A stretch of 64,000 bases of DNA from positions 21,616,175-21,680,174 of the forward strand of contig OY987303.1 in the NCBI GenBank assembly GCA_963920635.1, in the 5' to 3' direction. The stretch comes from Pseudeuparius sepicola (lineage: Eukaryota > Arthropoda > Insecta > Coleoptera > Anthribidae). The notes below the pieces were generated by a model. It had not been told where the DNA came from. It saw only the letters and a program-made list of their open reading frames with translations, and did no database searches. The translations under genes were made by a program, and so were the position numbers. The stretch's first letter is position 1; the number at the start of each line of letters is the position of its first letter. Shown piece by piece: positions 11,437 through 23,400 of the stretch.

Positions 11437-11877
11437 ACTCTATTCAAACTAAACGCAAGTGAAAGATAAACAAAAGTTGTTGCATGGCTAGCACGTGATC
11501 GGCTTGCTATTGGCTAGTTGGCAATGAAGTTTTTCCCGGCGGGCGACTTCAGCGAGTCGTTATTTATTACAGAGGTGTATTGAGTTGCAAGTGGACTTTT
11601 AATTTTTTCCGATATAATTCTTTCGCTGTTTATTAATTGTTGGAGCTACGATTTGTGTTAATAGTAGAAATTTGCAGGTAAGTGAATGACTAGGTGTGCC
11701 ATAAAAGTTTGTTTTTAAAGTTCTTAATACTGGGGCATATTATTTTAATATTTTATATTATAAAATTCATAGAGATCGTCCTTAATGCGGCCCTGCCCCG
11801 TATTAGTCCTCAGAATTGTTCACGTGTTTCCATCGTGTAAATGTTTACGCCCAACTTGCATTTTGATTGAATAGAGT
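11437..11877 (-). mobile_element. MITE copy B, inverted twin of copy A
   Basis: The sequence is the reverse complement of copy A over nearly its full length, with the same 24-bp ends. The pair forms an approximately 880-bp foldback with a 12-bp centre GTAGGTACCTAA, itself nearly palindromic. Confidence 0.8.
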
Positions 11878-13189
11878 TTGTAGTACAAGATTATTTTAGT
11901 GGCTGGCAAAGTGAAAATTTCAATTTTCAATCAAAATTAATAAATAATTATATTGTCTCCTGGATGATATGCCCAATTGCTTTTATAGATAACTTTCGGA
12001 GGATAATGACAGTTAAATTATAATCCGCCATAGAGGCCCTACATCTGCACAGTAGTTAAATAAACTGCTGCCAATGAAATCGCTTGAAGAAATATCTTCA
12101 AGACACCAACTTGATTTTTGGTACGATGCTGAGGGGCGACCAGAGGCACATATTAAAATTATTTTTTTATCTTCGAGTATCCCTTACAGCCAATCGAACA
12201 ATATGAGGTTAAGGGGGTTTTGGCTAGAATTTTTCTAGCTAAGCTAGTTTAAAAGAAAAAACAGGCCGTAGTTTGGTTGGTCTTTCGTATAAAGGAGCAG
12301 GTATCAAAAAAGTATCTTTCCTAAAAAATACTTTGTAATTTTAGTTTCCGTTATTACAGTTGTCGAATTTGCCTATATAATTCAGAGTCTTCAGAGTTTT
12401 TTTCAATAAATTAATAAATGGAATAACCCAATTTTCTAAGCACTTTTGGAAATGGAAAGAACACAAAAAGAGCTTTCCAAAGATACCGCATTTATGTACT
12501 TCATCTATATATTATATTATATATTTTCTCCGAAAACTCTTATTCAAAAGTCGCCGCAATTCAAAAAAGGCATTCTGTTCAAAAGAAATCAAGCGGAATA
12601 ACCCAATTTTCTAAGCGCCAATAAACCCACTCTCTCACAGCTCTTTTTGTGCTCTTTCCATTGGCGCTTAGAAAATTGGGTTACCCCATTTGATTTTTAA
12701 GAAAACCACATTTTTCGAAGTTTTCGGAGTGAATAGTTAAAATAAACCTACAGTCTACTTTTAAGTGCATACTACTTGCAAATTGATAAATAGTTATTTT
12801 TGTTACAAGTATCTAAAATGAAGTTTCTCTGGATGAATCATTGCTGTTTCCGGAGAAGGCGTTATAGCCGAGTCCGGAATAGCAGATGAGTCCTGAGAAA
12901 CTTCATTTAGGTACGTGTGACAAACACTATTTTTAGTCATACGCTCCCAAAATTTTGTTATACGCTTTTACAATTCTTCAGAACGCTTATTAAATTTGCA
13001 AATTTTCTATAATTTTTGAAATCATAATGTTCGAAAAAGTTGGCTTAGAAACTGATATCGTAGCAAGAAGTTTGTTTATTTGATAATTTAGTCATGTCAT
13101 TCATTCATTTAGGGACTAGGCCGAAAAAGAAGCATTTTACGGACTTAAATGAGACCGTAAAACATAGCTATTTTTGGGAGCGTACGACA

Positions 13190-13400
13190 AAAAAAATATT
13201 TTGTGAGATATTTTCAAAAACTTTTCTTGTTCGAAAGGTCTTCAAAAAGCACTTCTTTTAACCTTATTACTTTTGTCAAAATGCAAATTCATTTACGATT
13301 TTTATACCCCCGATTTTTACGAAAACCATTTAGCGATTTTTTTATTTAAAATCTGACACTATAGCGTTAATCAGGACACCCAAAACCAACCATATATATC
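13190..13400 (+). repeat. Dispersed repeat family 1, copy 2
   Basis: Shares blocks GTCTTCAAAAAGCACTTCTT, ATACCCCCGATTTTTACGAA and GCGTTAATCAGGACACC with 44740-44960 and 57018-57410, and inverted with 15140-15370. Confidence 0.65.
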
Positions 13401-13410
13401 ACACATTTTT

Positions 13411-13544
13411 GGCTCACCATGCGCTTTCCGAAGATAAAATACAATGCAGAATACATTGTTAGCCATCAAAGCCATCTGTTTTCCAGGATATAAAGCTATA
13501 CTTAACTGTGAGAAGTCTTTATAAATACGTCAGTTAACGCTTTA
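13411..13544 (-). mobile_element. Truncated copy of the GACTGACG-ended MITE
   Basis: It matches the reverse complement of the element at 5081-5259 from its middle to one end (GGCTCACCATGCGCTT through CGTCAGTTAACG). The other end is missing. Confidence 0.7.
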
Positions 13545-14328
13545 AGTCCTTATTAAAAAATTTTGCAAAAGTCATATCTGCCATGGAATTTAAAAAACAA
13601 TTCAATAAATATCAAATAAACTTTACAGTTCTGCTAATCTTAAGTTTTAGCTGATTGTATACACAATGGAAGCGTAAACCTTAAGTGAAGTTGCCAGGAT
13701 ATTTAACGCGCGTCATGAATGGCAATATCCACTATTCTACCGTAGCAAAAATAAAGCGAACCTTTGATCTGTCGGGTAAGTGAATTTGAAGAGTTTGAAA
13801 ATTTATAAAATGAAATGCAATTATTGTACCTATTGTTTTGTACGAAATGTGTCTAAATAAAATCAAGTAATGACAACAACGGAAGGTCTGAATTTTAAAA
13901 TATTTTCTAAACAATCCTAATAATTCTTTAAATGATGCAGTTAGGGATTTGCGGCTCAAAAAATCTACAATTTGGAAATGTTTAATTAATTTATTTTAAT
14001 GCATTTAAAGCAAAATTTCTGCCCTTAGAAGTAGAAAGACACGAATATTGTTTTTTTACTACTAACCTGAGAAATCACCATTATTTACCTCAGAATCTAA
14101 ATGGGGTGCTCTTTCTGGAATTTTTGAGAGGCGAACGCCCTCGAAAATTTCCCATTGCGAGAAAGAGGAGATTTAATGATGCAGTTAGGTGGAGCGCCTA
14201 TCATGGAACTCGAGTTGTCGTTGAGTGGCTAAACAACAGGTATTGTTACACTTACATGATTTTAGATTCCTATACCTACTAACAAATTTGACCACTTGCA
14301 GATGGATTGGACGTAAATAGTCTATTAA

Positions 14329-14637
14329 GAGGGGGTTGCCAACAGAGAAAGAGAGGTTAGATTTCGTTTTTTTAAGTTGTATAGCATAAAATCTAATAAC
14401 ATTTCACCTGGCAAAAATTTAGTACAAACATTTCTGTCTTAATTTGAATCATAAGATCTTATAAGCATATTATTTTGTTTTATAGGTTATGAAAACCTTG
14501 GGGATAATAATAATTCCAGTGCATATATGCTTTTAAGATTTTATGATTAAAATGAAGACGGAAATGTTTGTACTCAATTTTTACCAGGTAAAATGTTATT
14601 AGATTTTATGCTATAGTTTCTCTGTAGGCAACCCCCC
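14329..14637. mobile_element. TTAA-flanked foldback element
   Basis: Inverted ends GAGGGGGTTGCC and GGCAACCCCCC, with arms of over 100 bp, are flanked by TTAA on both sides (14325-14328, 14638-14641). TTAA duplications are characteristic of piggyBac-type transposition, so this may be a piggyBac-mobilised MITE. That is inference from the flank only. Confidence 0.65.
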
Positions 14638-15617
14638 TTAATTAGATGGCTCCCCTATTTTTGGGGTGTGATAAAAAATATGAAAATCGCCCTAGAGACA
14701 TAAACGAGCTACAACAAAAATAATAGAAGCTTGCCAATCAGTGACAGCAAATGAGTTAAAACTTGTTGTTTGCAACATTAAAAAGCGTATTGCCAAATGC
14801 ATAATTTTAGAAGGCGCTTATATTGAGAAAACCCCGATACCTAACTTAAGACTTAAGTATTTTATTTGTTAATATTTTTTTATAATTAAATTTATTTTAC
14901 ATTTAGTAACATTGTTTCAAAAATCCGAAAAATTCGAAAATTATGATTGGAAATTTCAGGAGCTGTAGAGAAAAACATGCTGTATATTTCGTCTTGAAAT
15001 TTAGTCCATCAACACTTTGAGTGGTTCTCTTAATTCTTCAACTGTTTTGAAATAATTCCATGGCACACGCTTGACTCGCCAGGTGCCTTTAAGTCCCTAT
15101 TTTGCTCCACATTAACACCTTTTATATTTTTTGTTAAAAATTTATATATGGGGTGTTTTGGGGTATCCTGATTAACGCTATATGTTGTCAGATTTTATAA
15201 AAAAATATCTAAATGATTTTAGTAAAAATCGGGGGGTATAAAAAAATCGTATCCGCCCGGATTTGCATTTTGAAAAAAGTAATAACGTCAAAAGAAGCGT
15301 TTTTGAAGACCTTTCGAAGAAAAAAGGTTTTTAGAAATATCTCACAAATTTTTTTTATCGTACACTTAAAAGTAGACAGGCTGTACCTATGCAATGTGGT
15401 ATCGTTGGGAAGCTCTTTGTGTTCTCTTTCCACAGGTTCTTATGAAATTGGGTCATTCCATTCGATTTTCTTGATAAAAAAATAGTATTTTGCAAATCTA
15501 CATTACCGTGTATGAAACTAAAACTAAAAACCATTTTTTGGTAAAGATAATTTTTTGATACCTTCCTTCTTTTATACGAAAGAGCGACCAAACCATGGCC
15601 TATTATTTCAAAGGTAA

Positions 15618-15999
15618 AAAATTGAAAATAAAAAAAAACCTTTTTAAAAACAAGCTTTTATTTAAGCCATGTACCAAAAAACGAATAAAATAAGTTTAGG
15701 TAATTCAATTCCAAATTGCGACAAATTTTTGCAATTTGAAAAGCTTGTCGCGCGAAATGTTGATGAAAGTATAGGTACCAATTAATTTTATTGATCAGTA
15801 ATTGGTTGATAAGCTACCTATTTGCCAAAGTATGCATTTTTTCTTTACAATTCGCGCGACAAGCGTTTCAATTTTCAAAAACTTGTCGCAATTTGGAATT
15901 TAATTATCTTAGCAAAAACCTAAACTTATTTTATTTGTTTTAGTATATGGCTTAAATAAAACATGTTTTTAAAAAGGCTTTTTTATTTTCAATTTTATT
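15618..15999. mobile_element. Foldback element, about 380 bp
   Basis: Both ends carry the same block inverted (AAATTGAAAATAAAA at the left, its complement at the right). The arms include AACTTGTCGC/GCGACAAG blocks and are over 100 bp long. Boundaries are approximate. Confidence 0.65.
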
Positions 16000-16018
16000 T
16001 TGTGCTTTTTAGTAGGTA

Positions 16019-16885
16019 CAGGGTTATTCGCTGAGAATAGACCCCGCACCTAACTTTTTTGTTTTTTAAGATAAAAGGGTGATTCAAAAAACAAAATCAA
16101 TGGTTCGTCGAATACTTTTTTATGCCATGTGTACAGGGTGTTCCAAAAAAGTAGGACCAATGGCAACTTAATTTTTTTAAATGACACACCCTGTATATTA
16201 TTGGATTTTTGAAATCTGCTCCTCAAGGAAATCAAAATGATATTAAACTTTGTGGCATTATCTTTTTCCGTTTTTGAGAAATTGCGTATTCTAATTTTAT
16301 ACTAAATTTATTTAACTCGAATTTGTGGATCTCGTGATAAAGATAGACGATCAATGTAATATCGAAAAATATTTGTTTTAAACAAGAGAGTAATATAGTG
16401 AAACTCCAAAATGTTTAGGAGCCTTTTCAAATTTTACTGATTATATTCTCGAAATAAAGAATTTCAGGAAAATCGTAAAAGCTCCTAAAGATTTTGGAGT
16501 TTCACTATGTTACTCTCTTGTTTAAAACAAATATTTTTCTTTATTACATTGATCTCCTATCTTTATCACGAGATCCACAAATTCGAGTTAAATAAATTTA
16601 GTATAAAATTAGAATACGCAATTTCTCAAAAACGGAAAAAGATAATGCCACAAAGTTTAATATCATTTTGATTTCCTTGAGGAGCAGATTTCAAAAATCC
16701 AATAATATACAGGGTGTGCCATTTAAAAAAATTAAGTTGCCATTGGTCCTACTTTTTTGGAACACCCTGTACACATGGCATAAAAAAGTATTCGACGAAC
16801 CATTGATTTTGTTTTTTGAATCACCCTTTTATCTTAAAAAACAAAAAAGTTAGATGGGGGGGTCAATTCTCAGTGAATAACCCTG
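16019..16885. mobile_element. 867-bp TA-flanked foldback element
   Basis: Ends CAGGGTTATTCGCTGAGAAT and its near-complement are flanked by TA. The arms are about 400 bp and almost identical, with a loop of about 70 bp near 16430-16500. Identical 61-codon frames on opposite strands (16050-16235 and 16668-16853) are mirror images produced by the arms. Each arm also contains a smaller TA-CAGGGTGT..ACACCCTG-TA unit. Confidence 0.9.
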
Positions 16886-16924
16886 TACCTATTTGATTCC
16901 CATGTCAGGAGGGTGGTAAAGAAA

Positions 16925-17450
16925 TTTAGCCATCTTGGGGCGGCCGCCATATTGGATTTCGTATGAAGTCATTCAACCTTATTGTTTTCTATACCCGTAG
17001 GCCCTGCTTTCATTTGATACCATGTTGGGTATCAAACAGCAGGTAATCCGCCACCTTGGAGCGGCGGCCATATTGAATTTAGTGTGATTTCGCTAACTTT
17101 ATCGGTTTCTACTCTTCAAGCCCTTTCATTTGATACTCATATTAAGGGGGTTGACAAAAAATATATATCATCCGCCATCTTGGAGCGGCAGCCATATTGA
17201 ATTTAGTGTGATGTCACTAACTTTTTCGTTTTTATACTCTTCAAGCCCTTTCATTTAATACCCATATTAAGGGGGTTGACAAAAAATACGTCATTCCCCA
17301 TCTTGGAGCGGCGGCCATATTGAATTTAGTGTGATGTCACTAACTTTATCGTTTTCTACTTTTCAAGCCCTTTCATTTGATACCCATATTAAGGGGGTTG
17401 ACAAAAAATACACCATCCGCCATCTTGGAGCGGCGGCCATTTTGAAAGTA
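16925..17450 (+). repeat. Tandem array, about 123-bp unit, 4 copies
   Basis: The landmark CATCTTGGAGCGGCGGCCAT or a close variant recurs at about 16929, 17052, 17174, 17298 and 17420. The units are highly similar in the last three copies and more diverged in the first. Such CCGCCATCTTGGA arrays occur in insect transposons, but I cannot name the host element. Confidence 0.85.
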
Positions 17451-18349
17451 TTACAATATTGTATTGCATATTGTATTGCCACCGGAACTAAAGGTGTATG
17501 CAAAATTTCAGCTCAATCGGATGTCAAGAAGTGGTTCTAATTCTGCTTGCAAGATTCGACCCACACATACAAGCATGTAAAAATTAAAAAATAGTTCGTA
17601 TAAACTTGTATGTTTAAAGCTTCATTTTAGAGATACAGGGTGTTAAAATTATAAAATAAACTTATGTTTAAAAAATCACAAACTATTTGGTCGATTTTGA
17701 CAAAACTTTTTTTAGTAACGAATAAAGAGTTTAGTTTTGTCCTATTCGACTTAATTTAGTTGGCGGTACTGGGGCATCCTATAGCTTAAATTGAGGGTGT
17801 TCTATTGAAAAAAGTAAACTTTGGCTGACCATCTCTGCATATCCAAACTGCCTTTAAAATGTGCTTCAAGTTTATATCTTTAAAACCTAGAAGCTAGGCT
17901 TCGTCCACACACTAATGGGACACCTGGTATGCGTGTATTATTAAATTGGCCTTAAAGGCACATGTTCATGGACAAAAACTGCTTAATTTTTATTTCGACA
18001 TATTTATATGTTATAGCGTCGAGCGTCGCATGGCGATTTGTATTATTTTACAAAAAACGTTTGCCTATTTGTCAACTATTGTTATTGCCCATTTGGCCAT
18101 GATCATCTTTTTCTGTTTCGAATTTCCATAATAGGCTCAGGGTGTGAAATTTGGATCACACTGTCACTGTATCCAAATCCCTCAAAAGTTTTTTTAGATT
18201 AGATCTAAAAAATATCATTCATATTTTTTAATATTTCGATATTAATTTGTCACTTTTGTTCATTCACAATATTTACTTCTAACTACTACGGGGACGTGGT
18301 GGCGACGTTAGTAGCGTCGGGAATTTCGGACTTCATATTGATGCATATA
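17451..18349. other. Repeat-derived stretch, no gene
   Basis: A block AAATTTCAGCTCAATCGGAT followed by CACACATACAAGCATG follows the tandem array, a pattern I associate with insect transposon tails. Nothing else is recognised. Confidence 0.35.
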
Positions 18350-18834
18350 CAGGGACTGGCAGAATGTTTGACACAGAAATTTAATATTTTTAAACTCTGA
18401 TTTCGATTAATTTAAATTTCTAGCTGCTAATCGAACAAAATTAAAGTTTAGTAGCAAATTCATGTGTTATCCGATGATAAGTTGCGCTTGCGGTATTTTG
18501 TTTTTTGTAATACCCAGGGTGGTCTAAAAAAATACAAAAAAAAGTATTTTTTTGACTAGGTGGCTGTGACTTTAAATTTTACATCCACCTTTGATTCCAA
18601 ACAACTTTTGTAAGTAACTTTTTACCGTATTTTAAAAATAAGGGTAGGTATACTTTACTCTTGAGTTATTTTGACATTTTTGAATCTACCTCGTATCCAA
18701 AAAGAGATATTTAAATTTTGATATGTGCGTTTTGAGTTTGAAATGATGCACCAACTTTTATCAGGAATACAATTTTCTGAGAAATTAATAATACAAAAGT
18801 TTTCAATTTGTGTCCAACTTTCTGCCGGTCACTG
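18350..18834. mobile_element. TA-flanked MITE, about 485 bp
   Basis: Left end CAGGGACTGGCAGAATGTTT and right end complementary to CAGTGACCGGCAGAAAGTT are inverted repeats flanked by TA. No coding capacity. Confidence 0.7.
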
Positions 18835-18947
18835 TATGCCTTCGATCGACCTCTGGTTCGATCCGGGGCGATACACGTGAACGTGAAACTCACACAGATT
18901 TAAGATTAAATTAATAATACGGTAAACGTACCCGAGTATTATACGTG

Positions 18948-20236
18948 GGGGTGCAACAAATTAGTAACAAGCTGATCTAAACGGGAATCTTTAGATAATA
19001 CCCTCCTATTTAATCCTTCAAAAGTCCCATTCAGTCCCAGTGGGGGAATAGTTGTTCGAAAAAAACGCCGCCATCTTGGATTTTTTCTTTTGTTCAAATA
19101 TCTCCGTTTGCAACGGTTTTTTCAAAAAAGCATAAGAGGCATTTTTCGTAGAGAATAAAATTAACAGCGATAGAGCTATTAATTAGAGATGGTTGTATAC
19201 ATTTTCCACTTTGAATATATTTTTTGCACAAAATATGAATATACCTACTTATCTAAACGAATGTGTAATAATAATATAATTAAACCTTAGATTATATCTA
19301 TTATTATGTACAACTTTATCCGACGAAAATAATAAGTAATAATTAAACATCCGCGTATCTTACCCCATATTTATATATCCCCCTAGTTTTAAAAATACCT
19401 ATTTCTACATAAAATTTACCAAAATTGGCAACTTGAGCGTCCGCACCACCCTCCTAAAAACCGACGATCGACGAAGTACCATCAGAGAACATTACGTTTT
19501 GTTTTGTCTCTCTAAAGAACATATTATATAGTATCTCTCCCTCTGAACTGAACCTCCAACTGACTCTTTCCAAATGCTGTGTTTTATTATTCGGCTCGAA
19601 AAGATCCGGACCGGATTTGTCAGATAACCTTAATATTAATATTGAGGGTACTATACTTTACCGAAAGTTGACTCAACTAGAAATTTGGGAATCATTATGG
19701 ACAAAGATCATGTTAAAAAGGCTATACAAAAATCATATTGCTCCCTAAAATTACTACTCTATATTCTAATAAACACTTTCTTAGCCAAAATATTCGAATC
19801 TGTGTGAGGCTCTTGTAATGTCTCACTTCAATTACTGTAACTTCTATTATTTTCCTTCACTTGAATCTTGCTAGTAAATCTAGAATACAAAAAGTTCAAA
19901 ATATCTGTTGTCGACTGGTTTGTAAAAGAAAATATGTAGTTGGGATGGCTCAGTTTAAAATTTAGCCCTATCTCTTATATTATTCAACTTAGAGAAAAAC
20001 TGTAAGGAAATAAAATGTTCACAATCATTTTCCCTACAAAACAGGTCTCTTATGTTTTTTTAAAAAAAAAACTGTTGCAAATGGAGATATTTGAAAAAAG
20101 GAAGAAATGCAAGACCGCGCCGATTTTTTTCGACCTTCCCCCACTGCGACTTAATGGGACTTTTGAGAGGTTAAATAGGAGATTATTATCTAAAGATTCC
20201 CTCTGAAATCAGTTTGTTACCAATTTGTTACACCCT
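18948..20236. mobile_element. 1.3-kb element with about 200-bp inverted ends, upstream of JHAMT
   Basis: The left arm (18948-19165) and right arm (20038-20236) are imperfect inverted repeats with GGGTGCAACAAATTAGTAAC at the left end and its relative at the right. The element ends only 130 bp before the TATA-like box of the methyltransferase gene. It encloses a reverse-transcriptase remnant. Confidence 0.65.
19660..20000 (+). pseudogene. Jockey-like non-LTR reverse transcriptase, C-terminal remnant
   Basis: In shifted frames one reads NLGIIMDKDHVKKAIQKSY, MSHFNYCNFYYFPSLES and SRIQKVQNICCRLV. These correspond to the conserved tail after the RT catalytic core of jockey/CR1-like elements (LGvilD.., shf.Y.., riQrvQN..). 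Frameshifts and stops show it is dead. The catalytic YADD region is not present. Confidence 0.65.
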
Positions 20237-20365
20237 AACTTCCAGATTGACTTCATCAAAAAATCATCATTTTCAAAAAAATCAAAACATTTTCATGAAA
20301 CTTATCGATTCCCCCAAAAATCCGCGTCTTTCGGCTGATCCCCCCACCACAACACCCGGACCCCT

Positions 20366-20371
20366 TATAAA
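20366..20371 (+). promoter_or_regulatory. TATA-like box of the JHAMT-like gene
   Basis: TATAAA lies 53 bp before the start codon in an otherwise C-rich stretch, so a start site near 20396 would leave a 5' UTR of about 25-30 bases. This is inferred from position only. Confidence 0.5.
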
Positions 20372-20423
20372 CTCGTCGGTCCTCCCAACGCCTCCGTAGT
20401 GGGCACCAACGAAACTGGTACCA

Positions 20424-23400
20424 ATGAACGAACCGGGCCTCTACTCCAGGTACAGCTCGATGCAGCACACCGACGCGGCGCGCGTCCTGCGGGAGCACCT
20501 GCACCGCGTCGCGTTCGGGCGCCGCGACGCCGTGCTGGACGTCGGCGCCGGCGACGGCCGGACCACCGTCGAGCTGCTGCTGCCGCGGCTGCCCGACGAC
20601 TTCGGCAGGCTGGTGGCCGGGGACGTGTCCTCCAGCATGGTGGAGTTCGCCGGCAGGCACAGCGCGGACGGCAGGGTCGAGTTCGTGGAGTTGGACGTGG
20701 GGGCGGAGCGGCCGGAGGTCGAGTTCGAGGGGCAGTTCGACCACGTGTTCTCGTTCTATTGCCTGCACTGGGTCGGGAAGTTGAGGTGAGTGCTGCGGCG
20801 AGAATGGGGATTTTTGGGGGGCTGGAGGCGGGGTGTGGACTTGGTACGGTCGCGGGCACTAGGACTTTGAGTCGTCGAAATGAAAGTGCCGCCGTCAAGT
20901 GACCCTTCTACTTCTATGGCTATCAATGTTTGGTACTTTCTCTGGGCTTGAATATTGGGACATGCAGAACTTATCCAGGGCATTTGATTTCAATTTTACT
21001 CAAAAATAAAAAATCCCATATCCAGTGTGTCCACGGGACTTAACACCCTTTTAAAATCTTTATTTGTTGACTGATTTTAATAAACTTTTTCTTTGTTGGG
21101 TAGATATTCAAAATGCACATTCAATGAATGAGTGACTAATGTTATTATTTCGTTGTAATCATAGCAAACTACGACCACTTTGATTTAAGAGCTCAAATTT
21201 CAAAAATTAAAGTAGACTGACTGCAGATTCTTCTAAAAAAATAAAGTGCTATTCATAAACTTTGCTTATTTTGCGTTGGAATTTAGTTGCATTGTTATAC
21301 TTAGTTTAGTAAGAGAGCAACCAATAAATAAGTGTCTAGGATTATTTGCGGAAAAAATGTCGAGTACCGATTTGAAGAAAACCAATTAAGAACAAAATAA
21401 TATTCTGATGTCTTTCTGAAAATAAGTAGATGGACAATGCTACAATACAAATACATTTTCTTAATAACTTTTTTCGATATTTCCAAGGCAAACCCGATTT
21501 TCCCAAAATTATTCTTTTAAATGTAAAATTTGACACTCTTATTGAGTTGTGACGTAGGGGCAAATAGTGTACCCAAGACATGTAACAAAATAGCTCGAAA
21601 TAATATTTTCAAAAAATCTAATACTTAATAAAAGTTTTTTCTTTTGGTGCAAAGTATATGAAACATAGCACTTTATATTATTTTTTCCATTATAAAAATA
21701 TACAGCATGTCCCAATTTGAGACTGGACACCTCAGAACTATATGAAGGACAAGGAAAACAAATGGCCTCTATTTTTTTATTGTACATATTACTGTTCTTT
21801 AAGGTTAGAACAAATTTTCCTTAATCAATACTTAAATTTTATATTATCTATTATTATTATTAGTAGAGTAAGATCGGGTAATATGGAATACCATTTTTAT
21901 TTCTTTATTAACAACATAATTTATTCATTTTTGAGTATATTACGCTCATGTCTATTGTTTGTATATTGCAATAAGTAGTTTTGATCAGCAATGTCGTAAA
22001 ATAGGTAAAATTGGTAACTTAAGAAAATGACACATTTTTCAAGTAAATCAAAAGCGGGTAATATGGAATAGTGGTGTGGGATTTAAAAAAATCAAAAATA
22101 TTCCCAAAACTACTGCACATTTATTTTATTTTCTAAAAATATATTAGATAATCTATTGAAAAATCACAAAATATATAATTTTTTTAGTAAACTATATTAA
22201 AGTCGGGTTAAATGGAATATAGGATTGGCCATATTCCATATTACCCTCCCGACGCACCTTAGGAAAAACTAGTTGTCAACATTTAAGGGAAAGCATATTG
22301 TTGCTGCTTTAACATTAGTTACATCAACTCATGTCACTTGCCAATTACCTTGTTGTTAAAAGTTATTATTTTGATGAAAATACCCGCGTTTCACATTCAG
22401 ATCCGACACTGTTCAAAAACAACAGTATACTAAGAAATGTAAATTTGGATAACAATCATTAGATGGCGCGATGGTTTCTAAAATTTGGGTGTATTCCATA
22501 TTACCCGACTATTCCATATTCCCAGATTTTACTCTACAAATAAACAAATAATCACCACAAAGACTTTCGTAGCGCGTGGTATTTTATTGGAATTCAGATG
22601 AAATATTGGTGATAATGTGATAAATTAGACTTTATTTTTTTATTTTAGTAATTACATTAAAAAAGAAACGCACAAGCGTGGCCGCATATTTTATCGACGC
22701 ATTATGTTGAATTGTATTTTTACGTCAATAAGATTAGTATTGTTTTCCTATGAAACGAGGCAAGCAATCTTTTTATACCCCTTTTAATAATGTTAACTGA
22801 ATTCACGCGTATTAATAAGTCCTTGAAATCCCTAGGTAAAAAGTGACAAATTCTCTCAAACAGATATTCATGACTTCGTTGGCTTATTATACCTTTTGAG
22901 AAAACTTCGTGGCCACTTTCCAGCCTTCCCTTTCTCTCGTGTCCGATAATAATAATATATAGGTATCTTTTCTGTTATTTCAGAAAACAAAAATTGTTAA
23001 CCGATCCTAAATAAACATCTTTAGTTAATTTCTATTACCCAACAGTAGGTACTTTCTGTAGCTTTATGTAGCCGTAGCATTATTATAGAAAAAAAGTTAC
23101 CCACTTTGTTGAATGCGCACTTTAAACACCTGCATAACAAAAAAGTGTATTAAAATCGGTCAACAAACAAAGATTTTACAAGGGTGGTAATTCCTTGAAT
23201 CACACTCTACAGTGTGTCCCACATAAGAACTGACCACCCCTGTAAAATTTTTATTTATAGCCCGTTTTTCATAAACTTTTTTTTGTTGGATAGAGCTTCA
23301 CAAATGGCATTAAATGCATAATTCAGGTGCCTCGTGCGTTCAAGTCATGGCCCACTGAGACGGTGTTTTTGGTGCTGAAATTTCGAGAAGTAGGTACTAT

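Larger units (their letters stand above)
12250..15605. mobile_element. Large composite foldback, about 3.3 kb
   Basis: Left-side blocks reappear inverted on the right: 12255-12380 against 15465-15605, a CTACTTTTAAGTG block near 12750 against 15365, and 13190-13400 against 15140-15365. The middle has collected other insertions (13411-13544, 14329-14637). A smaller inverted pair with arm AACCCAATTTTCTAAGCGCC lies at about 12600-12685. No protein is recognised. Confidence 0.55.

Noticed and set aside
16050..16853. Duplicate 61-codon genes on opposite strands
   Set aside because: They are mirror images produced by the foldback arms, overlap its TIR structure and have no protein motif.
16925..17450. 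CRISPR-like array
   Set aside because: The repeats are about 123 bp with no unique spacers, in a eukaryotic context.
20424..20785. Bacterial contamination or horizontal transfer as the source of the GC-rich exon
   Set aside because: It ends at a proper splice donor whose phase and protein homology continue in the AT-rich exons 2 and 3, and the sequence is JHAMT-like throughout.
20365..20902. Long overlapping reading frames on both strands across the GC-rich region
   Set aside because: They are shadows of the GC-rich JHAMT exon 1: stop codons are rare in all frames there. Only the 20424 frame has methyltransferase motifs.
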